The notes beneath the pieces were generated by a model. The model ran no database searches. It saw only the letters and a program-made list of their open reading frames with translations, and had not been told where the DNA came from. Shown here in pieces: positions 1-6,329 of a DNA stretch of 7,357 nucleotides. Location of the stretch: assembly GCA_036390755.1 (NCBI GenBank), contig DASWBH010000135.1, forward strand, positions 1 to 7,357. The letters run 5' to 3'. The position numbers were made by a program, and so were the translations under genes. Every line of letters starts with the position of its first letter. Position 1 is the stretch's first letter. The stretch is from DASVHS01 sp036390755 (GTDB taxonomy: Bacteria; Acidobacteriota; Thermoanaerobaculia; Gp7-AA8).

Positions 1-1494
1 TTTGCGGCGGTCGCCGATCAGCACGGGCGTTCCGATGTACGGCGAGCTCTTGAGCAGCGCCTCGATCGGCTGCGGCGCGATGTTCTTGCCGTAGGCGTTG
101 ATGATGATGTCTTTCTTGCGGTCGGTGATTTTCAGGAATCCGTCGGCGTCGAGCTCGCCGATGTCGCCGGTGTGGAACCATCCGTCCGAATCGATCGACT
201 GCGCAGTCGCCTCGGGATTGTTCCAGTAACCCTTCATCACATGCGGCCCTCTCGTCAGAATCTCCCCATCCTCAGCGATCTTCACTTCGACGCCGGGGAT
301 GACCGGACCGACGGTGCCGACGCGGCGGTTGGCAGGCGTGTTGACCGCAATGACCGGCGAGGTTTCCGTCAGGCCGTAGCCTTCGAAGATCTCGACGCCC
401 GCGCCGATGAAGAACGCCGCGAGCTCCGCTGAGAGCGGCGCGCCGCCGGAGATGACGAACTTCACGCGACCGCCGAGGCGCTCGTGGATCTTGTGGAAGA
501 CGAGCTTGTCGGCGATGAGCGACTGCACGTTCAGCGGGAACGGCATCGACTTGTGATCGAGGCGGTACGGCAGACGCTTCTCGGCAACTCGCAGTGCCCA
601 GTTGAAAAGCTTCTGCCGCGTGGGCGGCATCGTGGCGACGTTGTCCATGATCCGCGACCGCATCTTCTCGAACAGACGCGGCACTGCGGCAAAGACGTGC
701 GGCCGCACTTCGCCGAGGTTGTCGGCGACCTTGTTGACGTTCTCGGCGTAGGCGATGGTCACGCCTTTGTACAGATAGAAAAAATCGGCCATGCGCTCGA
801 GGATGTGCGACAGCGGAAGGATCGACATGGCGATCCATCCGGGCTCGAGCTCGATGAGCGCGGCAGTCGCGAGGACGTTGCTGGCGATGTTGCCGTGCGT
901 CAGCATCGCTCCCTTCGGATTGCCGGTCGTGCCGGACGTGTAGACGAGCGTCGCGAGGTCATCAGGCTTAGCGCGTTTGAACAGCTCGTCGAACCGTGCG
1001 CGGCCCGCCTTCTCCTCTTCGGCGCGCCCGCTCTCGACGACCTGCGCGAACGTCAGCACGCCGGGAAGCAGCGTGCGGTTCGGGGGATCGCACACGATGA
1101 TGTTGTGGATGTGCGGGCAGTGCGGCCTGATCTCCAGCAGCTTCTGCAACTGCTCCTCGGTCGAGGCGACGACGGCGACGGCGCCGGAGTCGTTGAGGAT
1201 GTACTCGATCTGCCAGCCGAGGAGCGTCGGGTAGACGGGAACGGTGACGGCGCCGTTGGCGAGGATGCCGAAGTCGGCGAGCGTCCACTCCGGGCGGTTC
1301 TCGGCGAGGATGGCCACGCGGTCGGCCGATTTGACGCCGAGGACGCGCAGGCCCGTGGCGAAGTAGCGGACGCGGTCGCGGAAGTCGTCAAGGGTGACGT
1401 CGACCCAGCGGTCGCCCTTCTTCACCTGCATGGCCGCCGGGCGGGACATCGCGGTGGTGGACGTGTAGATGTCGTTCAGCGTCCGGATCTGCAT
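1..1494 (-). CDS. Long-chain acyl-CoA synthetase (AMP-forming), 3' end cut by window edge
   Basis: Activates long-chain fatty acids: ATP forms an acyl-adenylate, then CoA displaces AMP, feeding beta-oxidation or lipid synthesis. It is probably a peripheral membrane or cytoplasmic enzyme. The frame is open from ATG 1494 to base 1 (498 residues). Adenylation motifs appear in order: the phosphate-binding loop YTSGTTGNPKGAMLTHGN (about 185-202), GYGLTETSP (372-380, with the TET segment), DGWFHTGD (W439, D444), and the hinge DRKKD (458-462) followed by K470 in AYGKN. Relatives run about 600 residues, so the C-terminal lid with the last catalytic lysine lies outside the window. The N-terminus MQIRTLNDIY starts as relatives do, but no clear Shine-Dalgarno sequence precedes it. 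It begins 18 bases after the frameshifted secreted-protein gene and may be co-transcribed with it. The family is secure; the exact chain-length preference is not visible. A fadD-type name would fit but is not proven. Confidence 0.95.
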   Translation of the reverse strand, partial: MQIRTLNDIYTSTTAMSRPAAMQVKKGDRWVDVTLDDFRDRVRYFATGLRVLGVKSADRVAILAENRPEWTLADFGILANGAVTVPVYPTLLGWQIEYILNDSGAVAVVASTEEQLQKLLEIRPHCPHIHNIIVCDPPNRTLLPGVLTFAQVVESGRAEEEKAGRARFDELFKRAKPDDLATLVYTSGTTGNPKGAMLTHGNIASNVLATAALIELEPGWIAMSILPLSHILERMADFFYLYKGVTIAYAENVNKVADNLGEVRPHVFAAVPRLFEKMRSRIMDNVATMPPTRQKLFNWALRVAEKRLPYRLDHKSMPFPLNVQSLIADKLVFHKIHERLGGRVKFVISGGAPLSAELAAFFIGAGVEIFEGYGLTETSPVIAVNTPANRRVGTVGPVIPGVEVKIAEDGEILTRGPHVMKGYWNNPEATAQSIDSDGWFHTGDIGELDADGFLKITDRKKDIIINAYGKNIAPQPIEALLKSSPYIGTPVLIGDRRK

Positions 1495-1512
1495 ACGCGG
1501 ACGCGAATCATA

Positions 1513-2321
1513 TCAAGGAGTTGGGGGGCGCTCCGGGGTGATCACGGTGACGTGCTGCGTTTCGTTGTTGGTGACGGAAACGAAGGCCCAGATCGGAGGA
1601 CCTGCAGCTGCGTGATCGACCTCGATTCCGACGCGCGATGCGCCGTTCAGGTTCGCGATGCTCGACAGGTCGTTCACGACCGCAAAGGCCGGCACACCGT
1701 CCCGAATACCTGGAACGAGCGGAACGCTAGTCTGGCCGAGGATCGGATCGACAGGTGCAGCGTGAAACGCCTCAGGATGTGATCCGGAAATTCCGAAGAC
1801 GCGCACCGCAACCGTCGTCGCTGCCGGATCCATCGAATAGATCCGGAGCGTCTGCCGGAACTCGGGCGTTACCGGCACGTTCAACAGGAATACAGCGTCC
1901 TTGTGGAACTCCGATTCGCGCACGACCGGCACAACGGTTCCCCACGTTTGAGACTCGCGCGACAGGTCCTGAACGCGCAACGTAAACGCCAGATCGTCCA
2001 GCGTGCCTCTGCCGCTGAAAGTATCGAAGCAGGGGTGGCAGTCTCGAGCACTGGCTGCAGCTCGAATGTGACACCCGGCAGAATGGACGCTACCTGCGCG
2101 CAAGGCGCAACACCGTCACAATCGACTGCAACCTGATTGAGGCGCACCGGCGCTGCCGATCGATTCCTTACGACGAGAGAGGTAATCCACAGAGATCCAT
2201 ACGCGCCTGCGATCGGCGTGTTCGCGACGATCGGAACGAGGACACGAGTGTCGGAGGCGAGACAACAAGGAACCGACAGGATTGTCAGTGTGATCGCTTT
2301 GACCAACTGTGAGCATGACAT
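1513..2321 (-). pseudogene. Secreted protein of unknown function, split by a -1 frameshift
   Basis: Starts at ATG 2321 behind GGAG (2329-2332, 7-base spacer). The N-terminus MSCSQLVKAITLTILSVPCCLAS looks like a signal peptide, followed by DTRVLVPIV and GAYGSLWITSLVVRN, a beta-rich secreted style. The first frame makes sense to about residue 101 (ETATPASIL) and then turns to arginine-rich nonsense, stopping at 1881. The second frame becomes sensible at FSGRGTLDDLAFTL and runs to TGA 1513-1515. Joining them at the T-run (AAA at 2018-2020 on the plus strand) gives 269 residues. The joined ASIL-FSGRGT matches GSIIYVGRGS of the upstream paralog (261 residues), and both share RESxF, LR(I/T)YS and IWAFVSxTNN. 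One missing T explains everything. It may be a true pseudogene or a base-calling error in the run. Function is unknown; I see no catalytic motif. Confidence 0.8.
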
Positions 2322-2340
2322 TTGCGCGCTCCGTTACTCA

Positions 2341-2448
2341 GGCATGAACAACACGTCGTTCGTGAAGATGATCGCCGCCGGCGTGCGGGCGGTTTCGGCG
2401 TCGCCGTTGCGGGCTCGGCCGCGGACACGATGGACAGCTGATTCGTCG
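2341..2448 (-). other. Gap between the paralogs, possible third C-terminal remnant
   Basis: This 108-base stretch lies between the stop of the upstream paralog and the ribosome binding site of the downstream one. Just past the TGA, in another frame, the minus strand reads TNQLSIVSAAEPATATPKPP, which resembles the C-terminal strand of this family (TNEVQLFLPE upstream, TQHVTVITPERPP downstream). A third frame then ends in AAIIFTNDVLFMPE and a TAA at 2336-2338, just before the GGAG of the next gene. These may be scraps of a lost family member or of an alternative C-terminus, but the matches are short and could be chance. No terminator or promoter is recognisable. Confidence 0.25.
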
Positions 2449-3234
2449 TCATTCCGGCAAGAACAACTGCACTTCATTCGTCGCATTGTTCGTCTGCGAC
2501 ACAAACGCCCATATGTGAAGCCCCGGTGTGACTGGCGTAACGGAGATCAGGAGCGGAGCGCCGTCTGCGGCAGAGCCAATATCGCCCAACGGTGTCTCGG
2601 CAGCGAGCGGCCTGATGGCGAACGACTGTCCGCCGAGGTCCGTGAACTTCTGTTGTACCGTGAGCTCGATCGTGCGGTCCACCACAGACTTCCACTGAAA
2701 TGACGGTCCGGCATCCTTTGCCATCACAACTATTCGGACTGCTGCCTCGGACATGTTCAGGTCGAGTGAATACGTCCGAAGCATGAGGCGCGTGCGCGCG
2801 TCACGTTTTGCGTTCAGGACATGCCGAGGAGTGCTCGCAAAATCCGATTCCCGGATGATCGGCAAAGCTGTTCGTTGAACTCTGTCCGCGCTCGTTGCCT
2901 CGATGTACGCAGCGACATGCGTAGCGGTTGATCCTCGTCCGACGTAAATGATCGAGCCCGGCGGTTCACCGGGCTCGGTCGGAAAGATCTGAGGTTCGAA
3001 TGGCAGGCCGAACGCCACGGCCGGTGGTAAATCGAAGTAAAAGAATCCGGCGACCGTCGGTGCGTCATCGTCGTACATCAGGACTGCATGGGTCGACCAA
3101 GTAAATCCAAATGCGCCGAGAGAATTCAATGGAACTAACGGCACGAGTCTGCGTTCATAGTCGATGGAACGACCGCTCGCCGCCATCAAGGCAATTAGAA
3201 CGGCACAGATCAGGACTCGATAGCGATTACCCAT
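2449..3234 (-). CDS. Secreted beta-rich protein of unknown function (paralog of downstream gene)
   Basis: 261 residues from ATG 3234 to TGA 2449-2451. Residues 1-23 (MGNRYRVLICAVLIALMAAS...) form a signal peptide with a basic start and a hydrophobic core. The rest reads as alternating beta strands: ERRLVPLVPLNSLGAFGFTW, GSIIYVGRGS, RESDF, LMLRTYSLD and a final IWAFVSQTNNATNEV. The same landmarks recur in the downstream frameshifted gene, so the two are tandem paralogs. I recognise no enzymatic motif. Export to the periplasm or surface is inferred from the signal peptide. No Shine-Dalgarno sequence sits at normal spacing. The ATG is instead two bases past the TAA of the protease stub, so the gene may once have been translated by coupling to that gene. 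It carries a perfect internal hairpin over its TEPGEPPGSI codons. Confidence 0.75.
   Translation of the reverse strand: MGNRYRVLICAVLIALMAASGRSIDYERRLVPLVPLNSLGAFGFTWSTHAVLMYDDDAPTVAGFFYFDLPPAVAFGLPFEPQIFPTEPGEPPGSIIYVGRGSTATHVAAYIEATSADRVQRTALPIIRESDFASTPRHVLNAKRDARTRLMLRTYSLDLNMSEAAVRIVVMAKDAGPSFQWKSVVDRTIELTVQQKFTDLGGQSFAIRPLAAETPLGDIGSAADGAPLLISVTPVTPGLHIWAFVSQTNNATNEVQLFLPE
2951..2979. repeat. Strong intragenic inverted repeat (hairpin)
   Basis: CGAGCCCGG (2953-2961) and CCGGGCTCG (2969-2977) are perfect inverted complements with the 7-base loop CGGTTCA. A T-G pair and an A-T pair extend the stem to 11. It lies inside the secreted-protein gene over codons for TEPGEPPGSI. No T-run follows on either side, so it is not a classical terminator. 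It may reflect only the GC-rich Pro-Gly codons. Confidence 0.6.
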
Positions 3235-3237
3235 ACG

Positions 3238-3423
3238 TTACACGCAACACGCGCGCCTCTTACTGATGAAGCTGTACAAGAGCAGGTTCGGCGTTGGAGC
3301 GCTTCCGGGCGCCGGAGCCGGGATACCGGTGATGACGTTCGGCGTAGCGTTGTTCTTGATCGCCGCTTCAATGAGATCAGGTGTTACTGTACTCCCAAAT
3401 CTCTGCAGGTACATCAGCCCGAG
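3238..3423 (-). pseudogene. C-terminal stub of a subtilisin-like (S8) serine protease
   Basis: The minus-strand frame ending at TAA 3238-3240 reads LGLMYLQRFGSTVTPDLI, then EAAIKNNATPNVITGI, a Pro/Ala linker, and TPNLLLYSF. This is the pattern that closes the catalytic domain of secreted subtilases: the end of the helix after the active-site serine (LYLQ), 'tP..v..aI..nAT..vvtg', then 'PNLLLYS'. Only about 60 residues remain of a family usually above 350. The GTSMA(S/T)P active-site serine motif that should immediately precede is absent, as are the Asp and His motifs. The frame stays open to ATG 3462, but the extra residues (MIERDLLELIGAD) do not fit the family. The sequence there reads better on the plus strand. 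The TAA lies 3 bases before the next gene's ATG, suggesting they were once an operon. The S8 assignment is by pattern recall. Confidence 0.6.
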
Positions 3424-3709
3424 ATCTGCGCCGATGAGCTCGAGCAAGTCTCGCTCTATCACGCCCTTGCCTCAGCGTGCGCAAAGTCGCGGCTTTTCGA
3501 CGTCGCGCTCGACTATTACAAACGCTCGCACGCACTCGATATGCGCCGATCTTACGAGGTAGGCGTTGCCCGTGACGGCTTGCGAAGCGATCGACTGGCT
3601 CCGGCGCGTTGGCGCTCGGCTGACTCCGTCCGACGTCGCCGCCGTGCAGTTCTTCATGAGCGAAGTAGAAGTAGATCCGGCGAAACGGTTCGAGCCGCCG
3701 ACGAACTGA
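3424..3709 (+). pseudogene. C-terminal remnant of a TPR protein, frameshifted, no start
   Basis: The plus strand holds two protein-like pieces in different frames. In the first frame, about 3424-3568 reads LYHALASACAKSRLFDVALD, then YYKRSHALD and RRSYEVGVA, a good TPR helix pair (small residue in the A-helix, Ala-Leu-x-x-Tyr in the B-helix). In the next frame, GTG 3572 to TGA 3707-3709 reads TACEAIDWLRRVGARLT, then SDVAAVQFFMSEVEVDPAKRFEPPTN. This second piece mirrors the end of the TPR gene at the right edge (ALTFLREAA, REIVWHVKTYIRR, PALRFAPAP). Removing one C from CCC at 3569-3571 joins the pieces as SYEVGVA-VTACEAIDWLRR. No start codon or N-terminal half is present. It is the only plus-strand coding signal, convergent with the permease, whose stop is 9 bases away. 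Clearly broken; the original function was probably a protein-interaction or regulatory TPR protein. Confidence 0.55.
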
Positions 3710-3718
3710 CCGGAACCC

Positions 3719-5035
3719 CTACGCCACCTTCACCCACCGCCACAGCTCCGGAATCGTCGGCCGCTTGCCGTACGACAGGATGCCCACGCGGAAGATCTTC
3801 GCCGTGGCCCAGAAGAACACGACGATCGTCGCGATCGAGATCAGGATCGACAGGACGATGTGCCACATCGGCGGGTCGGCCACCAGCGTCCGGACGTACA
3901 TCGTGATCGGGCCGAACACCGGCGCGAGCGAGAAGCCCACCGACAGGTTCGAGTCGGGGTTCGTGATGATGCCGACGAGCAGGAACCACGGCAGCATCAT
4001 GACCATCGTGATCGGCGCGATGAGCTGCTGCGCCTCGCGCTCGGAATTGCAGACCGCGCCGCCGATCGCGTAGATGCAGACATACGTCAGGTACGCGAGG
4101 ATGAAGAAGATCGCGAAGTAGACGAACGTCGCCGGCCGGAGCAGCTGCAGCACGTTCTCGCCGGCCATCGCCGCAGTGGCGGCGCCGAACGTCCCGACGA
4201 GAATCGCCATGAGGATCCAGACGCCGATCTGCGTCAGCCCGACCGCGGCGACGCCGAGGATCTTGCCGATGAGGAGCTGGTTCGGCGACATCGACGACAC
4301 GAGCACTTCGACGACGCGGTCGGTCTTTTCCTGGATGATGCCGCGCATCGTCTCCAGTCCGTACATGAACGACGGGATGAACAGGAGCGCGGTCATGATG
4401 AAGCCGATGATGAAATTCGCCGCGCCGCCCTTCTTCTGCTCGCCGGTCGAGGAGAGCTGAACCGAGTCGACGCTCAGCGGTTTCGTGATGCGGTCGACTT
4501 CGTCCGACGAGATCCCGCGCGACTGCAGCCTCATTTTCTGGACGGCGCGATTCGTGATCGAGCTGAGGCGCTCCTGGGCGATGAAGTCCGTCGCCGAGCG
4601 GCTGTAGTACTTCAGATGCACCTCGCCGTTCGTGAGCGTGTCGGGCGGAATGACGAAGACGCCGTCGAGCCGTTGGGCTTTGTCGGTCGTCGACAATTTC
4701 GCGAGGTAGTCCTTCGCCGTAGCGTCGATGTTGGGATCGCCGCGACGGTCGATGTACTGCATGTTGAGCATGGTCGGCAGATCGCGTCCGCGAAGACCTC
4801 CGCGCGCGGCCGGTGCAGTGGTGATTGGCGCCGCGCTGCTGAACGTGTCGCGCAGCGCGCCGGTGCCGTCCAGCACGGCGACCTTCTTCTGGCCGAGGCC
4901 GCGCATCAGCATGAGGTTCGGAAGAACCATCATCCCCGACATCAGCACCGGCAGCAGGAACGTCATGATGATGAACATCTTCCGCCGCACGCCGGCCAGG
5001 TACTCGCGTTTGAACACCGCGATGAGCTTGTTCAC
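3719..5035 (-). CDS. ABC-2 type permease, NatB-like
   Basis: Membrane half of an ABC exporter, 438 residues from GTG 5035 to TAG 3719-3721. The GTG is preceded by GGAGG (5046-5050) inside the ATPase gene and overlaps that gene's TGA by 4 bases (GTGA), so translation is coupled. Topology: a cytoplasmic basic start (KREYLAGVRRK), first membrane span about 21-43, a soluble extracytoplasmic domain about 45-205, then spans near 206-228, 257-282, 303-328, 336-357 and 392-413. The stretch EKTDRVVEVLVSSMSP (236-251) followed by GKILG is typical of the NatB/YhaP-like ABC-2 branch. Proposed cargo in that family includes sodium ions, peptides or drugs; nothing here fixes the substrate. The frame remains open upstream to 5767, but that is antisense-free overlap with the ATPase, not extra protein. 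Confidence 0.9.
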   Translation of the reverse strand: MNKLIAVFKREYLAGVRRKMFIIMTFLLPVLMSGMMVLPNLMLMRGLGQKKVAVLDGTGALRDTFSSAAPITTAPAARGGLRGRDLPTMLNMQYIDRRGDPNIDATAKDYLAKLSTTDKAQRLDGVFVIPPDTLTNGEVHLKYYSRSATDFIAQERLSSITNRAVQKMRLQSRGISSDEVDRITKPLSVDSVQLSSTGEQKKGGAANFIIGFIMTALLFIPSFMYGLETMRGIIQEKTDRVVEVLVSSMSPNQLLIGKILGVAAVGLTQIGVWILMAILVGTFGAATAAMAGENVLQLLRPATFVYFAIFFILAYLTYVCIYAIGGAVCNSEREAQQLIAPITMVMMLPWFLLVGIITNPDSNLSVGFSLAPVFGPITMYVRTLVADPPMWHIVLSILISIATIVVFFWATAKIFRVGILSYGKRPTIPELWRWVKVA

Positions 5036-5952
5036 TTCGCCACCTCCGCGACCGACTCGTGACCGACTTTGTCGATGAAGATCTCTTCGAGCGATGGCGC
5101 GGCGAGCTCGAACTTCCGTATGCGCAGCCGCGGCATGGCCGCCTCGAGAATCCGCTGCGGGTCGCTGCCCTCGTCGAGGCTGAGCTCCGCGCTGTTGTTG
5201 ACGACCGACGCCTTGCGGACTCCCGGCAACTCTCCGAGGAACGCGCCGTCGCCTTCGAAGTCGATGTGGAGAGTGTTCTTGCCGAACGAGGATCGCACCT
5301 CGCCGATGTCGCCGTTGAGCACGACGCGCCCGCGGTGGATCAGCACGATGTCGTCGGCCATCCGCTCCGCCTCGCCCATCATGTGCGTCGAGAGCAGGAT
5401 CGTTCGGCCCTCGTCGCGGAGCTCGCGAAGCAGGTTGCGCACGAGGACCATGTTGACGGGATCGAGTCCCGACTGCGGCTCGTCGAGGATGATCAGATCG
5501 GGCTCGTGCAGCAGCGTGGCGATGAGCTGCACTTTCTGCTGGTTGCCTTTGGAGAGCTGTTCGACCTTGGCGTCGCGCTTCTCGTCGAGCTCGAAGCGGT
5601 CCATCCAGCGGTCGATCGACTTCCGCACCTCCGGTCCGCGCCGGCCCTTGATCTCGGCGAGGAAGAGGAGGAGCTCGATGATCTTCATCTGCTTGTAGAG
5701 CCCGCGCTCTTCGGGCAGATAGCCGATCCGGTCGCGGAAGGCGGTCCCGTTCTGTCCACCGCGCCACTCGATTGCGCCTGAGTCCGGCATGAAGATGCCG
5801 GTGATCATGCGGATGGTCGTCGTCTTACCGGCGCCGTTGCGCCCGAGAAGGCCCGTGATGGTGCCTCGACGGACGGAGAAGGAGACGCCGTCGACAGCGC
5901 GGACGTCGCCAAACGTCTTGACGACGTCGCGAACTGCAAGAATGTCAGGCAT
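5032..5952 (-). CDS. ABC transporter ATPase, NatA-like
   Basis: Cytoplasmic ATPase that would power the NatB-like permease downstream, 306 residues. All nucleotide-binding elements are present: Walker A GRNGAGKTT (37-45, K43), Q-loop region GYLPEERGLYKQM (76-88), signature LSKGNQQ (132-138), Walker B LIILDEP (152-158, catalytic E157), D-loop SGLD (160-163) and switch H189. The signature LSKGN replaces the common LSGGQ, as is usual in the NatA/YhaQ branch. The C-terminal ~90 residues (from about 215) form the accessory domain seen in such exporters. The start at ATG 5952 is supported by the standard opening ILAVRDVVKTFGDVRAVDGV. Its ribosome binding site is AGGAG about 12 bases upstream, rather distant, and sits in the loop of an inverted repeat whose last arm touches the ATG. 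It follows the small secreted protein by 62 bases. Confidence 0.95.
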   Translation of the reverse strand: MPDILAVRDVVKTFGDVRAVDGVSFSVRRGTITGLLGRNGAGKTTTIRMITGIFMPDSGAIEWRGGQNGTAFRDRIGYLPEERGLYKQMKIIELLLFLAEIKGRRGPEVRKSIDRWMDRFELDEKRDAKVEQLSKGNQQKVQLIATLLHEPDLIILDEPQSGLDPVNMVLVRNLLRELRDEGRTILLSTHMMGEAERMADDIVLIHRGRVVLNGDIGEVRSSFGKNTLHIDFEGDGAFLGELPGVRKASVVNNSAELSLDEGSDPQRILEAAMPRLRIRKFELAAPSLEEIFIDKVGHESVAEVAK

Positions 5953-5996
5953 TTACCCGGTGAACTCCTGCAAGAGAGGATTGGAACGCCGGGTAA
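5953..5996 (-). promoter_or_regulatory. Inverted repeat abutting the ATPase start codon
   Basis: TTACCCGG (5953-5960) and CCGGGTAA (5989-5996) are perfect 8-bp inverted copies separated by 28 bases. In the minus-strand transcript the downstream arm ends directly at the AUG of the ATPase, and the loop holds the AGGAG ribosome binding site. It could fold as a translation-controlling hairpin or be a two-half-site operator. A third copy of the core TACCCGG is at 6306-6312. Seen in sequence; function inferred. Confidence 0.4.
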
Positions 5997-6014
5997 TTGT
6001 ACGGGAAGCGGGTG

Positions 6015-6218
6015 TTACGGTTTCGGAGGGGCCAGGTTGTCGCTGTTCGAGACGAACGTGAACTTGCCAAGTAAGGCCTTGACGATACGGACGATGCGCG
6101 TTCCGAAATCCGGATCGCCGATGCCGGCGCGCTGCGCCGCGAACAGCGATGGCGTCGAGAGAGAGAGCGCCAGCGCGAATCCGATGGCGACGATAGATTT
6201 CGATACACGACGTTTCAT
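6015..6218 (-). CDS. Small secreted protein with cationic helix, unknown
   Basis: 67 residues from ATG 6218 to TAA 6015-6017. The start is well supported by GGAGGG (6225-6230) with a 6-base spacer. Residues 1-27 form a classical signal peptide: basic MKRRVSK, hydrophobic core IVAIGFALALSL, and an SLFA-AQ cleavage site. The predicted mature part is about 40 residues: AQRAGIGDPDFG, then a basic amphipathic stretch TRIVRIVKALLGKF, then a polar Pro-ending tail (FTFVSNSDNLAPPKP). By my count the mature net charge is about +3. I recognise no family. It sits between the TPR gene and the NatA/NatB transporter, all on the same strand, so a secreted signal, toxin-like peptide or transporter-associated peptide is possible. 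None is demonstrated. It could also be an envelope peptide of no special role. Confidence 0.75.
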   Translation of the reverse strand: MKRRVSKSIVAIGFALALSLSTPSLFAAQRAGIGDPDFGTRIVRIVKALLGKFTFVSNSDNLAPPKP

Positions 6219-6329
6219 TACACACCCTCCTAGCGTGGCGGTGTCTTCTTTCAGCCGAAAATGAAGGACGCCTCCTTTCGGGAGTGACTGGGCTCAGCAA
6301 ACCCCTACCCGGCCGACAAAAAAAACTCT
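6219..6329 (-). promoter_or_regulatory. Leader/intergenic region before the small secreted gene
   Basis: These 111 bases separate the TPR stop from the small gene. In transcript direction there is a T8 run (6316-6323 as A's on the plus strand) just after the TAA, a copy of CCGGGTA (6306-6312), a weak CTCC/GGAG 4-bp stem (6272-6284), and the GGAGGG ribosome binding site. The T-run lacks a convincing preceding GC stem, so I do not call a terminator. No -35/-10 pair is recognisable. The length leaves room for a promoter or short leader. Confidence 0.35.

Noticed and set aside
132..138. LSKGN in place of LSGGQ in the ATPase (residue numbers 132-138 of that protein) as a novel variant
   Set aside because: This variant is usual in the NatA/YhaQ-type branch, so it is not unusual.
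484..1782. 432-residue plus-strand open frame
   Set aside because: It is the antisense shadow of the acyl-CoA synthetase; the product is Arg/Asp/His-rich with no motif, while the minus strand carries all adenylation motifs.
2014..2024. Programmed -1 ribosomal frameshift
   Set aside because: No canonical X XXY YYZ slippery heptamer and no clear downstream stimulatory structure; a lost base is simpler.
3472..3657. Minus-strand 61-residue frame with a vaguely DUF4214-like stretch (VTGNAYLVRSAHIECVRAF)
   Set aside because: The plus strand gives better TPR sequence over the same bases and a recognisable C-terminal tail.
3860..5062. 400-residue plus-strand open frame, and another at 5059-5781
   Set aside because: Antisense to the permease and ATPase; low-complexity charged sequence typical of GC-rich shadow frames.
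5036..5767. N-terminal extension of the permease frame to give 682 residues
   Set aside because: The extension overlaps the ATPase gene in another frame and is Arg/Ala-rich nonsense; the GTG at 5035 has a strong ribosome binding site and the stop/start overlap.
6265..6312. Riboswitch-like look (CTCCCGAAAGGAG, GGGTTTGC) resembling c-di-GMP aptamer pieces
   Set aside because: The stem is only 4 bp and the conserved aptamer core is missing; too weak to call.
6316..6323. Intrinsic terminator after the TPR gene
   Set aside because: The T8 run is present but no stable GC stem precedes it.
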